A stretch of 64,000 bases of DNA from the NCBI RefSeq assembly GCF_001548055.1, contig NZ_AP014724.1:2046001-2110000 (forward strand), written 5' to 3'. Shown in pieces: positions 56,675-64,000 of the stretch (the first letter of the stretch is position 1; each line of letters starts with the position of its first letter). The position numbers were made by a program, and so were the translations under genes. Below the pieces are notes generated by a model, which was given only the letters and a program-made list of their open reading frames with translations, searched no databases and had not been told where the DNA came from. This stretch comes from Sulfurospirillum cavolei. GTDB lineage: Bacteria > Campylobacterota > Campylobacteria > Campylobacterales > Sulfurospirillaceae.

Positions 56675-58087
56675 GTGCTAACGTCTCGAAAAATTTTATT
56701 CGATCAGCTTACGCCGATCACGATTTTTGCCAAATTACAACGCTATTTCGAAGGTGAACTCTGTTTCTTATTTGAAAGTGCCATTAACAATAACGACGGC
56801 AACTTTAGCTTTTTATTTATCGGTGCGAGGGAACGCGTCATCCATCAAAACGGACAGAGCATCCATATCGACGAAAACGCGGCGACGCATTCTTTGGGAA
56901 ATGAGCCGTTTAGCTTTTTAAAACAACGCTATGCTAGTATCGATAAAGCACGCTATCAAACCTATAGCAAAGAGCTAGGCGTAGGATTTATTGACGGTTT
57001 TATCGGCTATATCGGCTATGACGCCGTTAAACTTTTCGAACCCAAACTCGCCGCTTCGATGGATATGCTTCGCGACGATTTACGGATCCCCGAAGTCGAC
57101 TTGATGCGTCCGAAACTCGTCTGTACCTTTTCGCACAAGTCCAATACGCTCATTCTTACGACGTTTTTACCCGAAATTGCCGCACAATTAGGCGCGATTG
57201 AAGCAACGCTCAAAGAGCCGCACTATCATATCCCGATTCAAACGGTTCATGTCGATAAGCAAAAAGGGAGTTTTGCTTTTAGCAAAGAACATTTTTTTGA
57301 AATGGTCGAACAATCCAAAGAGATGATTCGTAGTGGAGACGTCTTTCAAATCTTGATGTCCAACCGTTTTACGCACTACGCGCATGTCGATCGACTCAGC
57401 TTCTACCGTATTTTGCGCCAAAAAAATCCTTCTCCTTACATGTTCTATCTTTCGTATCCTCAATTTGCGATTATCGGAAGTTCGCCCGAAGTGATGGTCG
57501 GGCTCAAAGACTCGCGCATTATGCTGCGTCCGATTGCGGGTACGCGAAAACGAGGAGCAAGCTACGAGAAAGATATGGCATACGAAAAAGAGATGCTAAG
57601 CGACGAAAAAGAGCGTGCGGAACACTTGATGCTGATTGATCTGGGACGTAACGATCTAGGACGCGTCGCTAAAGTCGGTAGCGTCAACGTTAAAGAGATG
57701 ATGCGCGTAGAGCGTTATTCTCACGTCATGCATATGGTCAGCGACATCGAAGCGACTTTGGACGAAAAATACGACATGTTCGATCTCTTTGCCGCGACAT
57801 TCACTGCCGGAACGATGACCGGAACGCCTAAAATTCGCGCGATGGAATTGATTAGCGCGTTTGAGGGAATCAAACGCAGCTTTTACAGCGGCGCGGCGGG
57901 ATATTTCGGATATGACGGCAATATGGACAGCTGCATTATGATTCGTACTGCCTATTTGGACGACGAAAAAATTATTTTTCAAGCGGGTGCGGGCATCGTC
58001 GCCGACAGTAAACCCGAGCTTGAGTACCTTGAAGTAACGAATAAACTAGGCGCTATGACCAGCTCGCTCGACGAGCTCAAAGAGTAG
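56675..58087 (+). CDS. trpE: Anthranilate synthase component I
   Basis: 470 residues from a GTG start one base after the preceding stop. TrpE makes anthranilate from chorismate with the TrpG glutaminase. The tryptophan-feedback site L-(L/F)-ES is seen in CFLFESAINNN, which favours TrpE over PabB. Core motifs are FQILMSNRF, IIGSSPEVMVGL, RPIAGTRKRG, DLGRNDLGRV and AGTMTGTPKIRAMEL. No other trp gene is nearby; it stands between a SPOR gene and aroE, so it is detached from the usual trp operon. A role in PabB chemistry cannot be excluded. Confidence 0.88.
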   Translation: MLTSRKILFDQLTPITIFAKLQRYFEGELCFLFESAINNNDGNFSFLFIGARERVIHQNGQSIHIDENAATHSLGNEPFSFLKQRYASIDKARYQTYSKELGVGFIDGFIGYIGYDAVKLFEPKLAASMDMLRDDLRIPEVDLMRPKLVCTFSHKSNTLILTTFLPEIAAQLGAIEATLKEPHYHIPIQTVHVDKQKGSFAFSKEHFFEMVEQSKEMIRSGDVFQILMSNRFTHYAHVDRLSFYRILRQKNPSPYMFYLSYPQFAIIGSSPEVMVGLKDSRIMLRPIAGTRKRGASYEKDMAYEKEMLSDEKERAEHLMLIDLGRNDLGRVAKVGSVNVKEMMRVERYSHVMHMVSDIEATLDEKYDMFDLFAATFTAGTMTGTPKIRAMELISAFEGIKRSFYSGAAGYFGYDGNMDSCIMIRTAYLDDEKIIFQAGAGIVADSKPELEYLEVTNKLGAMTSSLDELKE

Positions 58088-58089
58088 TC

Positions 58090-58881
58090 ATGCTTCTTTT
58101 TACGCTTTTGGGCAATCCCGTTGCCCATTCTATCTCTCCAAGGCTGCATAACAGTGTTTTTAAAGCCCTAAAGCTAGATGCTTGCTACGTCCGAAAAGCC
58201 GTTGAAAACTCCGAAACTTTACTGCAAACGTTTCGAGAGATGAACCTCTCAGGCGCAAACGTGACCGTTCCGCACAAAGAAGCGGCTTACGCGCAATGCG
58301 ACGAAGTGCGCGGTTTAGCCAAACAGATCGGCGCGGTCAACACGCTGGTCAGAGAAGGCACGCGCGTCATCGGTTACAATACCGACGCGGAAGGTTTTTA
58401 CATGTCGATCCAAGCGTTCGAACCGCTTCGCGACGTTTTAATTTTGGGAGCGGGCGGAACCGCCAAAGCCCTTGCCGCTATTTTGAAAGAGCGCGGAATC
58501 AACGTCACGATCCTCAATCGCTCGTATGCACGCTTGGAATTTTTTAAAACACAAGGCTTCAACGTCCAAACATGGGAGACGTTTTCGCCCCAAGCGTACG
58601 ACCTCATCGTCAACACGACTTCTGCCGGATTGAAAGACGAAGCCCTTCCCTGCCCTTTAGCCTTCTTAGAAACGATCTTACCTCAAGCACGCTTTGCCTA
58701 CGACGTTATTTACAACAAACCGACGCCGTTTCTCGCTTTAGCCGAGCAAAAAAACCTTACATGTAAAGACGGTAAAGAGATGTTGCTCTACCAAGCCGTT
58801 CTTGCTTTCGATCTCTTTTTTGCACAACGCTACGACCGTGAAAGCGTCGAAGCACTGATGCGTCCGGTGTTTGATCTCTAA
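58090..58881 (+). CDS. aroE: Shikimate dehydrogenase
   Basis: 263 residues, NADPH-dependent reduction of 3-dehydroshikimate. The shikimate site is SISPRLHN with catalytic K63 (NVTVPHKE) and D99 (GYNTDAEGF). The Rossmann motif GAGGTAKA and NRSYAR follow. It starts 2 bp after trpE, so two chorismate-related genes are coupled. In Campylobacter it directly follows the SPOR gene. Confidence 0.95.
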   Translation: MLLFTLLGNPVAHSISPRLHNSVFKALKLDACYVRKAVENSETLLQTFREMNLSGANVTVPHKEAAYAQCDEVRGLAKQIGAVNTLVREGTRVIGYNTDAEGFYMSIQAFEPLRDVLILGAGGTAKALAAILKERGINVTILNRSYARLEFFKTQGFNVQTWETFSPQAYDLIVNTTSAGLKDEALPCPLAFLETILPQARFAYDVIYNKPTPFLALAEQKNLTCKDGKEMLLYQAVLAFDLFFAQRYDRESVEALMRPVFDL

Positions 58882-58901
58882 AATAATTTTAGGAGAAACC
58901 C

Positions 58902-60557
58902 TTGCAACTGGAAACGACTTTGAACAACCCTTACGCCCATCATTATCAACTTTTAATTAAAAATATTCTCAATGCACCCATTTATTACAATCCTGAACAA
59001 GAGATCGTTTACCGCACGGATACGCGCCTAAGCTACGCTCAGTTTAAAGAACGCGTACACCGATTGGCTAACATGTTAAGTGATTTAGGAATCAAAGCCG
59101 GAGACACGGTTGCGGTCATGGACTACGATTCGCATCGTTATTTGGAGTGTTATTTTGCGATTCCGATGATCGGCGCGATTTTACATATGATCAATATTCG
59201 CCTCTCATCGGAGCAAATCCTCTACACGATCGACCATGCCGAAGACGTCATTATCTTAACGCATACCGATTTTTTGCCTGTTTTGGAGCAAATCAAAGGT
59301 AGAATCGACGTCAAAGGCTTTATCTTGTTATCCGACGAACCGGAGCTTCCCCAAACGTCGCTCAACGTGAAAGGCGAATACGAAACGCTCTTGGCAAACA
59401 GCGCGCCGCATTTTGATTTTCCCGATTTTGACGAAAACATGCGCGCGACGACGTTCTACACCACCGGAACGACCGGACTTCCCAAAGGCGTCTACTTTAC
59501 GCACCGACAACTCGTCCTTCACACGCTCGGCGCACTCGCAACGCTTGGAAGTGCTCCAGAGCAAGGGAACTTTCGACAAAATGACGTCTATATGCCTATT
59601 ACACCGATGTTTCACGTTCATGCGTGGGGGTTGCCTTACGTTGCGACGATGCTTGGACTGAAACAAGTTTACCCCGGACGCTACATTCCCGACCTGCTTT
59701 TAGAACTGATCGAGAAAGAACATGTCACGTTTTCGCATTGCGTTCCGACGATTATGCATATGCTCTTTAATTCGCCGAAAATCAAAACGATGAATTTAAA
59801 AGGCTGGAAAGTCATGATCGGAGGAGCAAGCCTTCCCAAAGCTATGTGCCAAGAAGCCCTACGTCTTGGAATCGATATGTTCACGGGATACGGTATGAGC
59901 GAAACCTGTCCTATTTTAACCGTTTCGCAACTGACCGCAGAGATGCTTGAGCAAGATATGGACGCACAAAGCGACATTCGCATCAAAACGGGACGCCCGA
60001 TGGGGCTTGTAGAGGTCAATGTCGTCGACGAACAGATGCGCCCGCTTCCAAGAGACGGGCACAGCACCGGAGAGATCGTCGTACGCTCGCCGTGGCTGAC
60101 GCAGGGTTATTTTAAAGATCAAAAAAATTCGGAATTGCTCTGGAGCGGCGGCTATTTACATACCGGCGATATGGCGCATATCGATCCTTGCGGCTACGTC
60201 AAAATTACCGATCGCGTCAAAGATATTATCAAAGTCGGCGGAGAATGGATCTCTTCTTTGGAACTTGAAGACATCATCCATCGCCATCCTAGCGTAAAAG
60301 AAGTCGCCGTAATCGGGATCGCCGATGAAAAATGGGGAGAACGCCCTTTAGCACTTGTCGTGGTTGATCCGAACAAAAGCATCGACGAAAAAGAGTTGCT
60401 TTTTCATGCCAAAGAGTTTATCAAAAAAGGGATCATGGCACGAGAAAGCATGCTTTTGAAGGTTAAATTCGTCGACAGTATCGATAAAACGAGCGTCGGA
60501 AAAATCAACAAACGCGAACTACGCAAAAAATACGCTCCGCCGGTTGAGCAACGCTAA
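58902..60557 (+). CDS. Fatty-acyl-CoA synthetase-type AMP-dependent ligase
   Basis: 551 residues, ANL superfamily. The AMP-binding P-loop is YTTGTTGLPKGV. The A5 motif GYGMSETCP, the A8 hinge GEWISSLELEDIIHRHPSVKE-type block and the catalytic Lys in DKTSVGKINKREL are intact. Overall it resembles medium/long-chain acyl-CoA ligases of the AlkK/FadD3-like group. The TTG start at 58902 has AGGAG 6 nt upstream. The acyl substrate is not determined; carboxylate activation for lipid salvage or degradation is possible. It converges on recR with a 4-bp overlap. Confidence 0.85.
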   Translation: MQLETTLNNPYAHHYQLLIKNILNAPIYYNPEQEIVYRTDTRLSYAQFKERVHRLANMLSDLGIKAGDTVAVMDYDSHRYLECYFAIPMIGAILHMINIRLSSEQILYTIDHAEDVIILTHTDFLPVLEQIKGRIDVKGFILLSDEPELPQTSLNVKGEYETLLANSAPHFDFPDFDENMRATTFYTTGTTGLPKGVYFTHRQLVLHTLGALATLGSAPEQGNFRQNDVYMPITPMFHVHAWGLPYVATMLGLKQVYPGRYIPDLLLELIEKEHVTFSHCVPTIMHMLFNSPKIKTMNLKGWKVMIGGASLPKAMCQEALRLGIDMFTGYGMSETCPILTVSQLTAEMLEQDMDAQSDIRIKTGRPMGLVEVNVVDEQMRPLPRDGHSTGEIVVRSPWLTQGYFKDQKNSELLWSGGYLHTGDMAHIDPCGYVKITDRVKDIIKVGGEWISSLELEDIIHRHPSVKEVAVIGIADEKWGERPLALVVVDPNKSIDEKELLFHAKEFIKKGIMARESMLLKVKFVDSIDKTSVGKINKRELRKKYAPPVEQR

Positions 60558-61123
60558 ATCTTCGTACGCGCTTCCAAGGCTTTGGATAAAGAGAGCATAT
60601 CGACGTTTTCAAGATGCACGCCCGTGGGGACGCCTTGCGCGATTTTCGTAAAATGAAGCGCATACGCTTTGAGCTTATCTTCGATAAACAAAATCAACGC
60701 GTCGCTCGCCAAAGAGGGTGTCAGGGCGAAAATAACCTCTTTGACGCCCTCTTGGACGATCGATTCCAATTTAACAAGCGTCTCTTCTTCTAGATCGCCT
60801 AAGACGAAATAATGCCCGTCGAAGAGTTTATGTTCTTCTAAAACGAAAATATCTTTGGCACTTTCAACGATGCAAAGCGTTTGAATATCCCGACGTTCGT
60901 CCAAACAGATATCGCAAATTTCATGCTCGCTCAAAGCACCGCATCGCTCGCATTTGCGAATCGATTTGACCGCGCTTTCGATTGCGTTGGAAAGCTTCAT
61001 GGCGGCAAAAGCGTCGTTTAAAACCAGATGGTACGCGAAACGAAGCGCGGATTTTTTTCCGACGGTCGGTAACGACTCGAACGCTTCGACGAGTTTGTTA
61101 AACTTTTCCAAACCTCGCATCAT
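60554..61123 (-). CDS. recR: Recombination mediator RecR
   Basis: 189 residues, partner of RecO in loading RecA at gaps. The N-terminal helix-hairpin-helix (SLPTVGKKSALRFAYHLV) is followed by the C4 zinc finger C58, C61, C70, C73 (CERCGALSEHEICDIC) and the Toprim domain (LCIVESAKDIFVLEE; FALTPSLASDALILFIEDKL). It overlaps racS by 4 bp, and the recR–racS–racR linkage matches C. jejuni. Confidence 0.95.
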   Translation of the reverse strand: MMRGLEKFNKLVEAFESLPTVGKKSALRFAYHLVLNDAFAAMKLSNAIESAVKSIRKCERCGALSEHEICDICLDERRDIQTLCIVESAKDIFVLEEHKLFDGHYFVLGDLEEETLVKLESIVQEGVKEVIFALTPSLASDALILFIEDKLKAYALHFTKIAQGVPTGVHLENVDMLSLSKALEARTKI

Positions 61124-62367
61124 CCCCGCGCTCCTTTGGAAAAATCGATGCTAAACTGATGCAAGCCATCTTCATACGTATATGCCGCTTCAAGCCCGTG
61201 CTGGCGAAGAATATTTTGCACGATGTAAAGCCCCAATCCCAAACTGCTTCCGCACGCTTTTGAACCGGAAACAAAAGGTTGAAAATACTCGTTAATTCCC
61301 ATTTTCAGGGCTTCTCCTTTATTAGCGACGATCAAAGTTTGCTCTTTGGAGCGCAAAAAAAGCGTATGATCCAAGCTATGTTTGAGCGCATTGTCCATCA
61401 AGTTTTTAATCGCCAACGCCATTAAATCAAAATCAACCGTCACGAGAAAATCGAACTCTCCTTCGATTTTAATCTGCTCTTCGCGTTTTTTAGCGTCCAA
61501 CATCAATAAATCCAATGCCTGATCCACGACGTTGGAGAGTGCAACTTCTTGAAGATGAAGCTCACAACGCTCCGAGGCAATTTGTTCGATCTTCGAAAAT
61601 TCCGCTATCAGCAAATCCAGCCGTTCAAACACGCCGACCAAACGTTTTTTGGCCGTTTCGTCTTCGAGCATCTCCGTAATAATCCGCCCTTTGCCGATCG
61701 GCGTTTTAAGTTCGTGCATAATCGTGCGTAAAAAAAGTTGTCGCGCGCCGATTAAGTCGCGGATTTTCTTTGCCGCGCGATCAAATTCGTTGGCGACTTC
61801 GCCGATTTCGTCATGCGAATTGCTTTTGCATTCGATTTGCAAATCACCGCTCGCAAATCGTCTGATTTGAGAACTTAAGGTTTTTAAAGGAGCGATACTT
61901 CGGAAAATCGAAACGTACATGTAGAGTAAGATCAGCAAAGCAATCGCAAAAACAAACCATAAACTTTCGTTGAAATTTTTATAGTCTTGACTTTCCAAAA
62001 GCACGCTCGATTCGAAATTGTCGATAAAAAGATAATAGCGGTCATTGTAGACGATGGACGAAAAACGGCTAATCGGGGAGAGTTTTTGAAAGATAACGAC
62101 GCCGCGTTCCAAAACCGAGGTACGCAGGTGTTTGCTCGTCACTTTTTTGAGACCGAAGTTGTTAAAATACTCTTCAATATCGCCGGGTTGAACGTTATTG
62201 CGATACATCACCAACAGGTAATTGACCGATTGAATTTGGCGTTGTTTCATATTTTCGAGGTTGCGTTCGCTTTGATGGTCCAAAAGCACGCTAAAAAACA
62301 TAACCAACAAAAAAAGCGAAAGAAAGAAGATCGTACTGATCTTCACTAAAATCGAATTTTTGATCAT
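61120..62367 (-). CDS. racS: Sensor histidine kinase, RacS orthologue
   Basis: 415 residues. Two membrane segments (about 10–29 and 136–156) enclose a periplasmic domain of about 105 residues; HAMP follows (SIAPLKTLSSQIRRFASGDL). The kinase core has H218 in RTIMHELKTPIGKGR, N-box IKNLMDNALKHS and G2 SSLGLGLYIVQN. It belongs to the ArsS/RacS group of Campylobacterota. Assignment to RacS rests on linkage with recR, racR and dnaJ. In Campylobacter RacRS affects temperature-dependent growth and fumarate/respiratory genes. It overlaps both neighbours by 4 bp. Confidence 0.82.
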   Translation of the reverse strand: MIKNSILVKISTIFFLSLFLLVMFFSVLLDHQSERNLENMKQRQIQSVNYLLVMYRNNVQPGDIEEYFNNFGLKKVTSKHLRTSVLERGVVIFQKLSPISRFSSIVYNDRYYLFIDNFESSVLLESQDYKNFNESLWFVFAIALLILLYMYVSIFRSIAPLKTLSSQIRRFASGDLQIECKSNSHDEIGEVANEFDRAAKKIRDLIGARQLFLRTIMHELKTPIGKGRIITEMLEDETAKKRLVGVFERLDLLIAEFSKIEQIASERCELHLQEVALSNVVDQALDLLMLDAKKREEQIKIEGEFDFLVTVDFDLMALAIKNLMDNALKHSLDHTLFLRSKEQTLIVANKGEALKMGINEYFQPFVSGSKACGSSLGLGLYIVQNILRQHGLEAAYTYEDGLHQFSIDFSKGARG

Positions 62368-63035
62368 CCGACCAGCTTATAGCCGATGCCCCGCACCGAG
62401 TGAATGTGTTCGGGATTTTTAGAATCGTCGTTGATTTTTGTACGAAGTCGCCCGATAATCACGTCCAAACTCTTCGACCCTTTGTCTTTCAGGGATTTGC
62501 AGTTATACACCAGCTGTTCTCTGGAAATCGAAAAACCGTTTTGCTTAATCATATAAGAGAGGATCTCGTATTCTGCCGGCGTCAAACTCAAAACTTCGCC
62601 TTTAAACGAGATTTCGTGGCGTTTCTCGTCGACGGCAAAGACGCTACTGTTCGCCTGTTCTTCTTGCGTCGAGCTTTTTTTATAGCGGCGAATCAAACTT
62701 TGAATGCGCGCGTACATCTCTTTGGGATCGTAAGGCTTGGGAAGGTAATCGTCCGCACCGATTTGAAGACCGATCACTTTATCGCTAATGTCGCTGCGAG
62801 CCGAAGAGATAATAATCGGAATGTCGTATTTGGCAACGACCTCTTTACACACTTCAAGCCCGTCCATTCCCGGAAGCGTTAAATCCAAAATCAGCAGGTC
62901 GTACTTTTTAATTCCGGCACTCAGCCCCAAATACGGATCGGCATAATTGGTAATTTTAATATTGTACTTTGCCAAATACTCGCCGAGCAACTCCGCAAAT
63001 TCTTCGTCGTCTTCAATCATTAAGACATTAATCAT
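62364..63035 (-). CDS. racR: OmpR-family response regulator, RacR orthologue
   Basis: 223 residues. Receiver residues are E8, D9 (MIEDDEEF), acceptor D51 (LLILDLTLPGMDG) and the Lys in DYLPKPYDPKE. The winged helix carries LTPAEYEILSYMIK and SLDVIIGRLRTKINDD and ends HSVRGIGYKLVG. Coupled to racS by a 4-bp overlap. The divergent/upstream Spy-like gene is co-oriented, so it may be regulated by this system. Confidence 0.88.
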   Translation of the reverse strand: MINVLMIEDDEEFAELLGEYLAKYNIKITNYADPYLGLSAGIKKYDLLILDLTLPGMDGLEVCKEVVAKYDIPIIISSARSDISDKVIGLQIGADDYLPKPYDPKEMYARIQSLIRRYKKSSTQEEQANSSVFAVDEKRHEISFKGEVLSLTPAEYEILSYMIKQNGFSISREQLVYNCKSLKDKGSKSLDVIIGRLRTKINDDSKNPEHIHSVRGIGYKLVG

Positions 63036-63083
63036 TCGTGTCCTTAAGTTCGCTTTTTAGAATTATACAGAATTTTTGAAGAA

Positions 63084-63105
63084 GAAGGCTTTTTACAAAG
63101 CCTTC
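63084..63105 (-). terminator. Terminator after the Spy-like gene
   Basis: GAAGGCTTT and AAAGCCTTC form a 9-bp stem with a 4-nt loop, 21 bases beyond the stop at 63126, followed on the minus strand by TTCTTC. It separates the Spy-like gene from racR. Confidence 0.7.
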
Positions 63106-63125
63106 CCAAGAGTGTGGATTGAGGT

Positions 63126-63629
63126 TTATTTTTGCGGAGCTTCCGGAGCTTTAGGCATCATCGGACGTTGCGGGCGTTCGCTCATAATTTTTTTAAGCTC
63201 GGCTCGTTGTTCTTTGGTCAAAATCGAAAACGCTTTTTCTAAAAAATCGGCTTCAAGCGTTACGCGTTTGTCGTTCATTTCGTTACGTACTTTGATAAAT
63301 GCTTTTTTATCAAAGTTATCCGCACTCATCAACTCTTGCATCTTTTGCATGCTTTTTGGATCGTGTAGTTTTGCCATTTCCAACTTCATTTCGCTGCGCA
63401 AAACATTCAATTTATAGCGTTGATCGTCGCTTAGATCCAAACGATCAAACATCATTCCCGCCATCATGCCTCTCTCGCCGCCGTGCATCATCATGCCGCC
63501 GCCTTGTTGCATCATCGGGGACATCATTCCCCCTTGCATACCGCCTTGGCATTGGCTACTTCCAAATGCAAATGCACCTGTCGTTCCTAAAGCAACCAAC
63601 GTTGCTAGGGCTAAAATCGTTCGTTTCAT
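63126..63629 (-). CDS. Spy/CpxP-like periplasmic protein, methionine-rich
   Basis: 167 residues with a signal peptide (cleavage near AFA-FG). The N-terminal part is rich in Met, Gly and His (GGMMSPMMQQGGGMMMHGG), suggestive of copper or other soft-metal binding. The helical part has two LTxxQ-type motifs, LDLSDDQRYKLN and SILTKEQRAEL. Spy family members act as periplasmic chaperones or zinc/copper sensors. It lies between racR and dnaJ, an extra gene compared with the Campylobacter order, and is a plausible RacRS target or partner. AAAGGAG precedes the ATG. Confidence 0.85.
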   Translation of the reverse strand: MKRTILALATLVALGTTGAFAFGSSQCQGGMQGGMMSPMMQQGGGMMMHGGERGMMAGMMFDRLDLSDDQRYKLNVLRSEMKLEMAKLHDPKSMQKMQELMSADNFDKKAFIKVRNEMNDKRVTLEADFLEKAFSILTKEQRAELKKIMSERPQRPMMPKAPEAPQK

Positions 63630-63782
63630 CGTGACTCCTTTAAAAGTTTGATAGTGAAATAGTAATACGCCGCTTTTAACCGTCCTTTAATCGTTTGTTA
63701 ACCAACCTTAACAACCAAAATTTAATCTACTTTTTGGTAAACTTTTTCTCTTCTAAAAAACTTACATGTAAAGAGAATAGAC

Positions 63783-64000
63783 GTGGAATTAGATTATTAC
63801 GAAGTATTGGAAATTACCCGAAGTGCCGATTCGGGCGAAATTAAAAAAGCGTATCGCAAGCTAGCCCTTCAATACCATCCCGATCGCAATCAAGGCGACA
63901 AAGCGGCGGAAGAAAAATTTAAAGCCATCAATGAAGCCTATCAAGTTTTAAGCGACGAGCAAAAACGCGCAACCTACGATCGCTACGGTAAAGCGGGACT
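63783..64000 (+). CDS. dnaJ: Chaperone DnaJ, N-terminal fragment
   Basis: 72 codons are present before the right edge. The J-domain is complete: [20 protein letters not shown] and the DnaK-stimulating H32-P33-D34 in [11 protein letters not shown], then [26 protein letters not shown]. The start is GTG at 63783 with AAAGAGAA upstream. In C. jejuni dnaJ also neighbours racR, in the opposite orientation as here. The G/F, zinc and C-terminal domains lie outside the window, so a CbpA-type shorter protein cannot be strictly ruled out. Confidence 0.85.
   Translation, partial: MELDYYEVLEITRSADSGEIKKAYRKLALQYHPDRNQGDKAAEEKFKAINEAYQVLSDEQKRATYDRYGKAG

Noticed and set aside
1-64000. CRISPR arrays, insertion sequences, prophage or toxin–antitoxin modules
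   Set aside because: No regularly spaced repeats, transposase or integrase motifs, or paired small toxin/antitoxin genes were seen.

Overview
The window is a chromosomal segment of a Campylobacterota (epsilonproteobacterial) bacterium, most likely close to Sulfurospirillum. Three runs of genes follow an order I recall from Campylobacter jejuni: serA–hypothetical–rpsA–ispH–aroA–pheT–pheS–HIT (0.4–11.3 kb); gatC–cvpA–fur–lysS–glyA–DUF1882–SPOR–aroE (49–59 kb); and recR–racS–racR–dnaJ (60.5–64 kb). The atpE signal-peptide-like leader, the DUF1882 protein and the short HisG also fit this phylum. The genus is a guess. There is no CRISPR array, insertion sequence, rRNA or sign of a prophage. One tRNA, tRNA-Leu(GAG), is present, along with a strong 6S RNA candidate.

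Left part (0–16.3 kb, mostly minus strand): a truncated TolC-type gene at the edge, a polytopic membrane protein, then an amino-acid and translation operon (serA, rpsA, ispH, aroA, pheT, pheS). HIT diverges from pheS and converges on argH. Next come pckA and the biotin-bearing carboxylase/decarboxylase subunit pycB/oadA, which form the PEP–oxaloacetate–pyruvate node.

Middle-left (16.3–26 kb): what reads as one carbon-source module. It has a large FAD/Fe-S D-lactate dehydrogenase-type enzyme, a TRAP transporter (dctM, dctQ, dctP) whose binding protein carries the 2-oxoacid/lactate-type motif, and a two-component system whose sensor has a periplasmic binding-protein-like domain. The tRNA, atpE and pnp follow. 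Then come lptD, an RDD protein, purD, 6S RNA, hemD, guaA, nhaD, nadB and a small lipoprotein, all on the minus strand.

Middle-right (38.1–49 kb): transcription switches to plus with an apparently leaderless DciA-like gene overlapping uvrC. After it comes a signalling cluster: a PAS/Hpt-like protein, a Sel1 protein, a 1089-residue hybrid kinase and a receiver protein. Both outer proteins lack the canonical phospho-acceptor residue. A minus-strand block follows (hisG, coaX, a hypothetical protein, a BamB-like lipoprotein and a YfgM-like protein).

Right part (49–64 kb): the conserved gatC-to-aroE run, with pilT and a diguanylate cyclase between gatC and cvpA, and trpE between the SPOR gene and aroE. 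An acyl-CoA synthetase, recR, racRS, a Spy-like periplasmic protein and the start of dnaJ close the window.

For several genes a longer frame exists but an internal start with a better ribosome-binding site was chosen: serA, argH, pckA, pnp, hemD, guaA, lysS, cvpA, coaX, the TRAP response regulator and the small lipoprotein. The most unusual points are the degenerate phosphorelay at 40–46 kb, the primase-like look of the DUF1882 protein, a UGA-interrupted OadG-like small frame upstream of pycB/oadA, a terminator/anti-SD arrangement ahead of argH, and the leaderless dciA-like gene.
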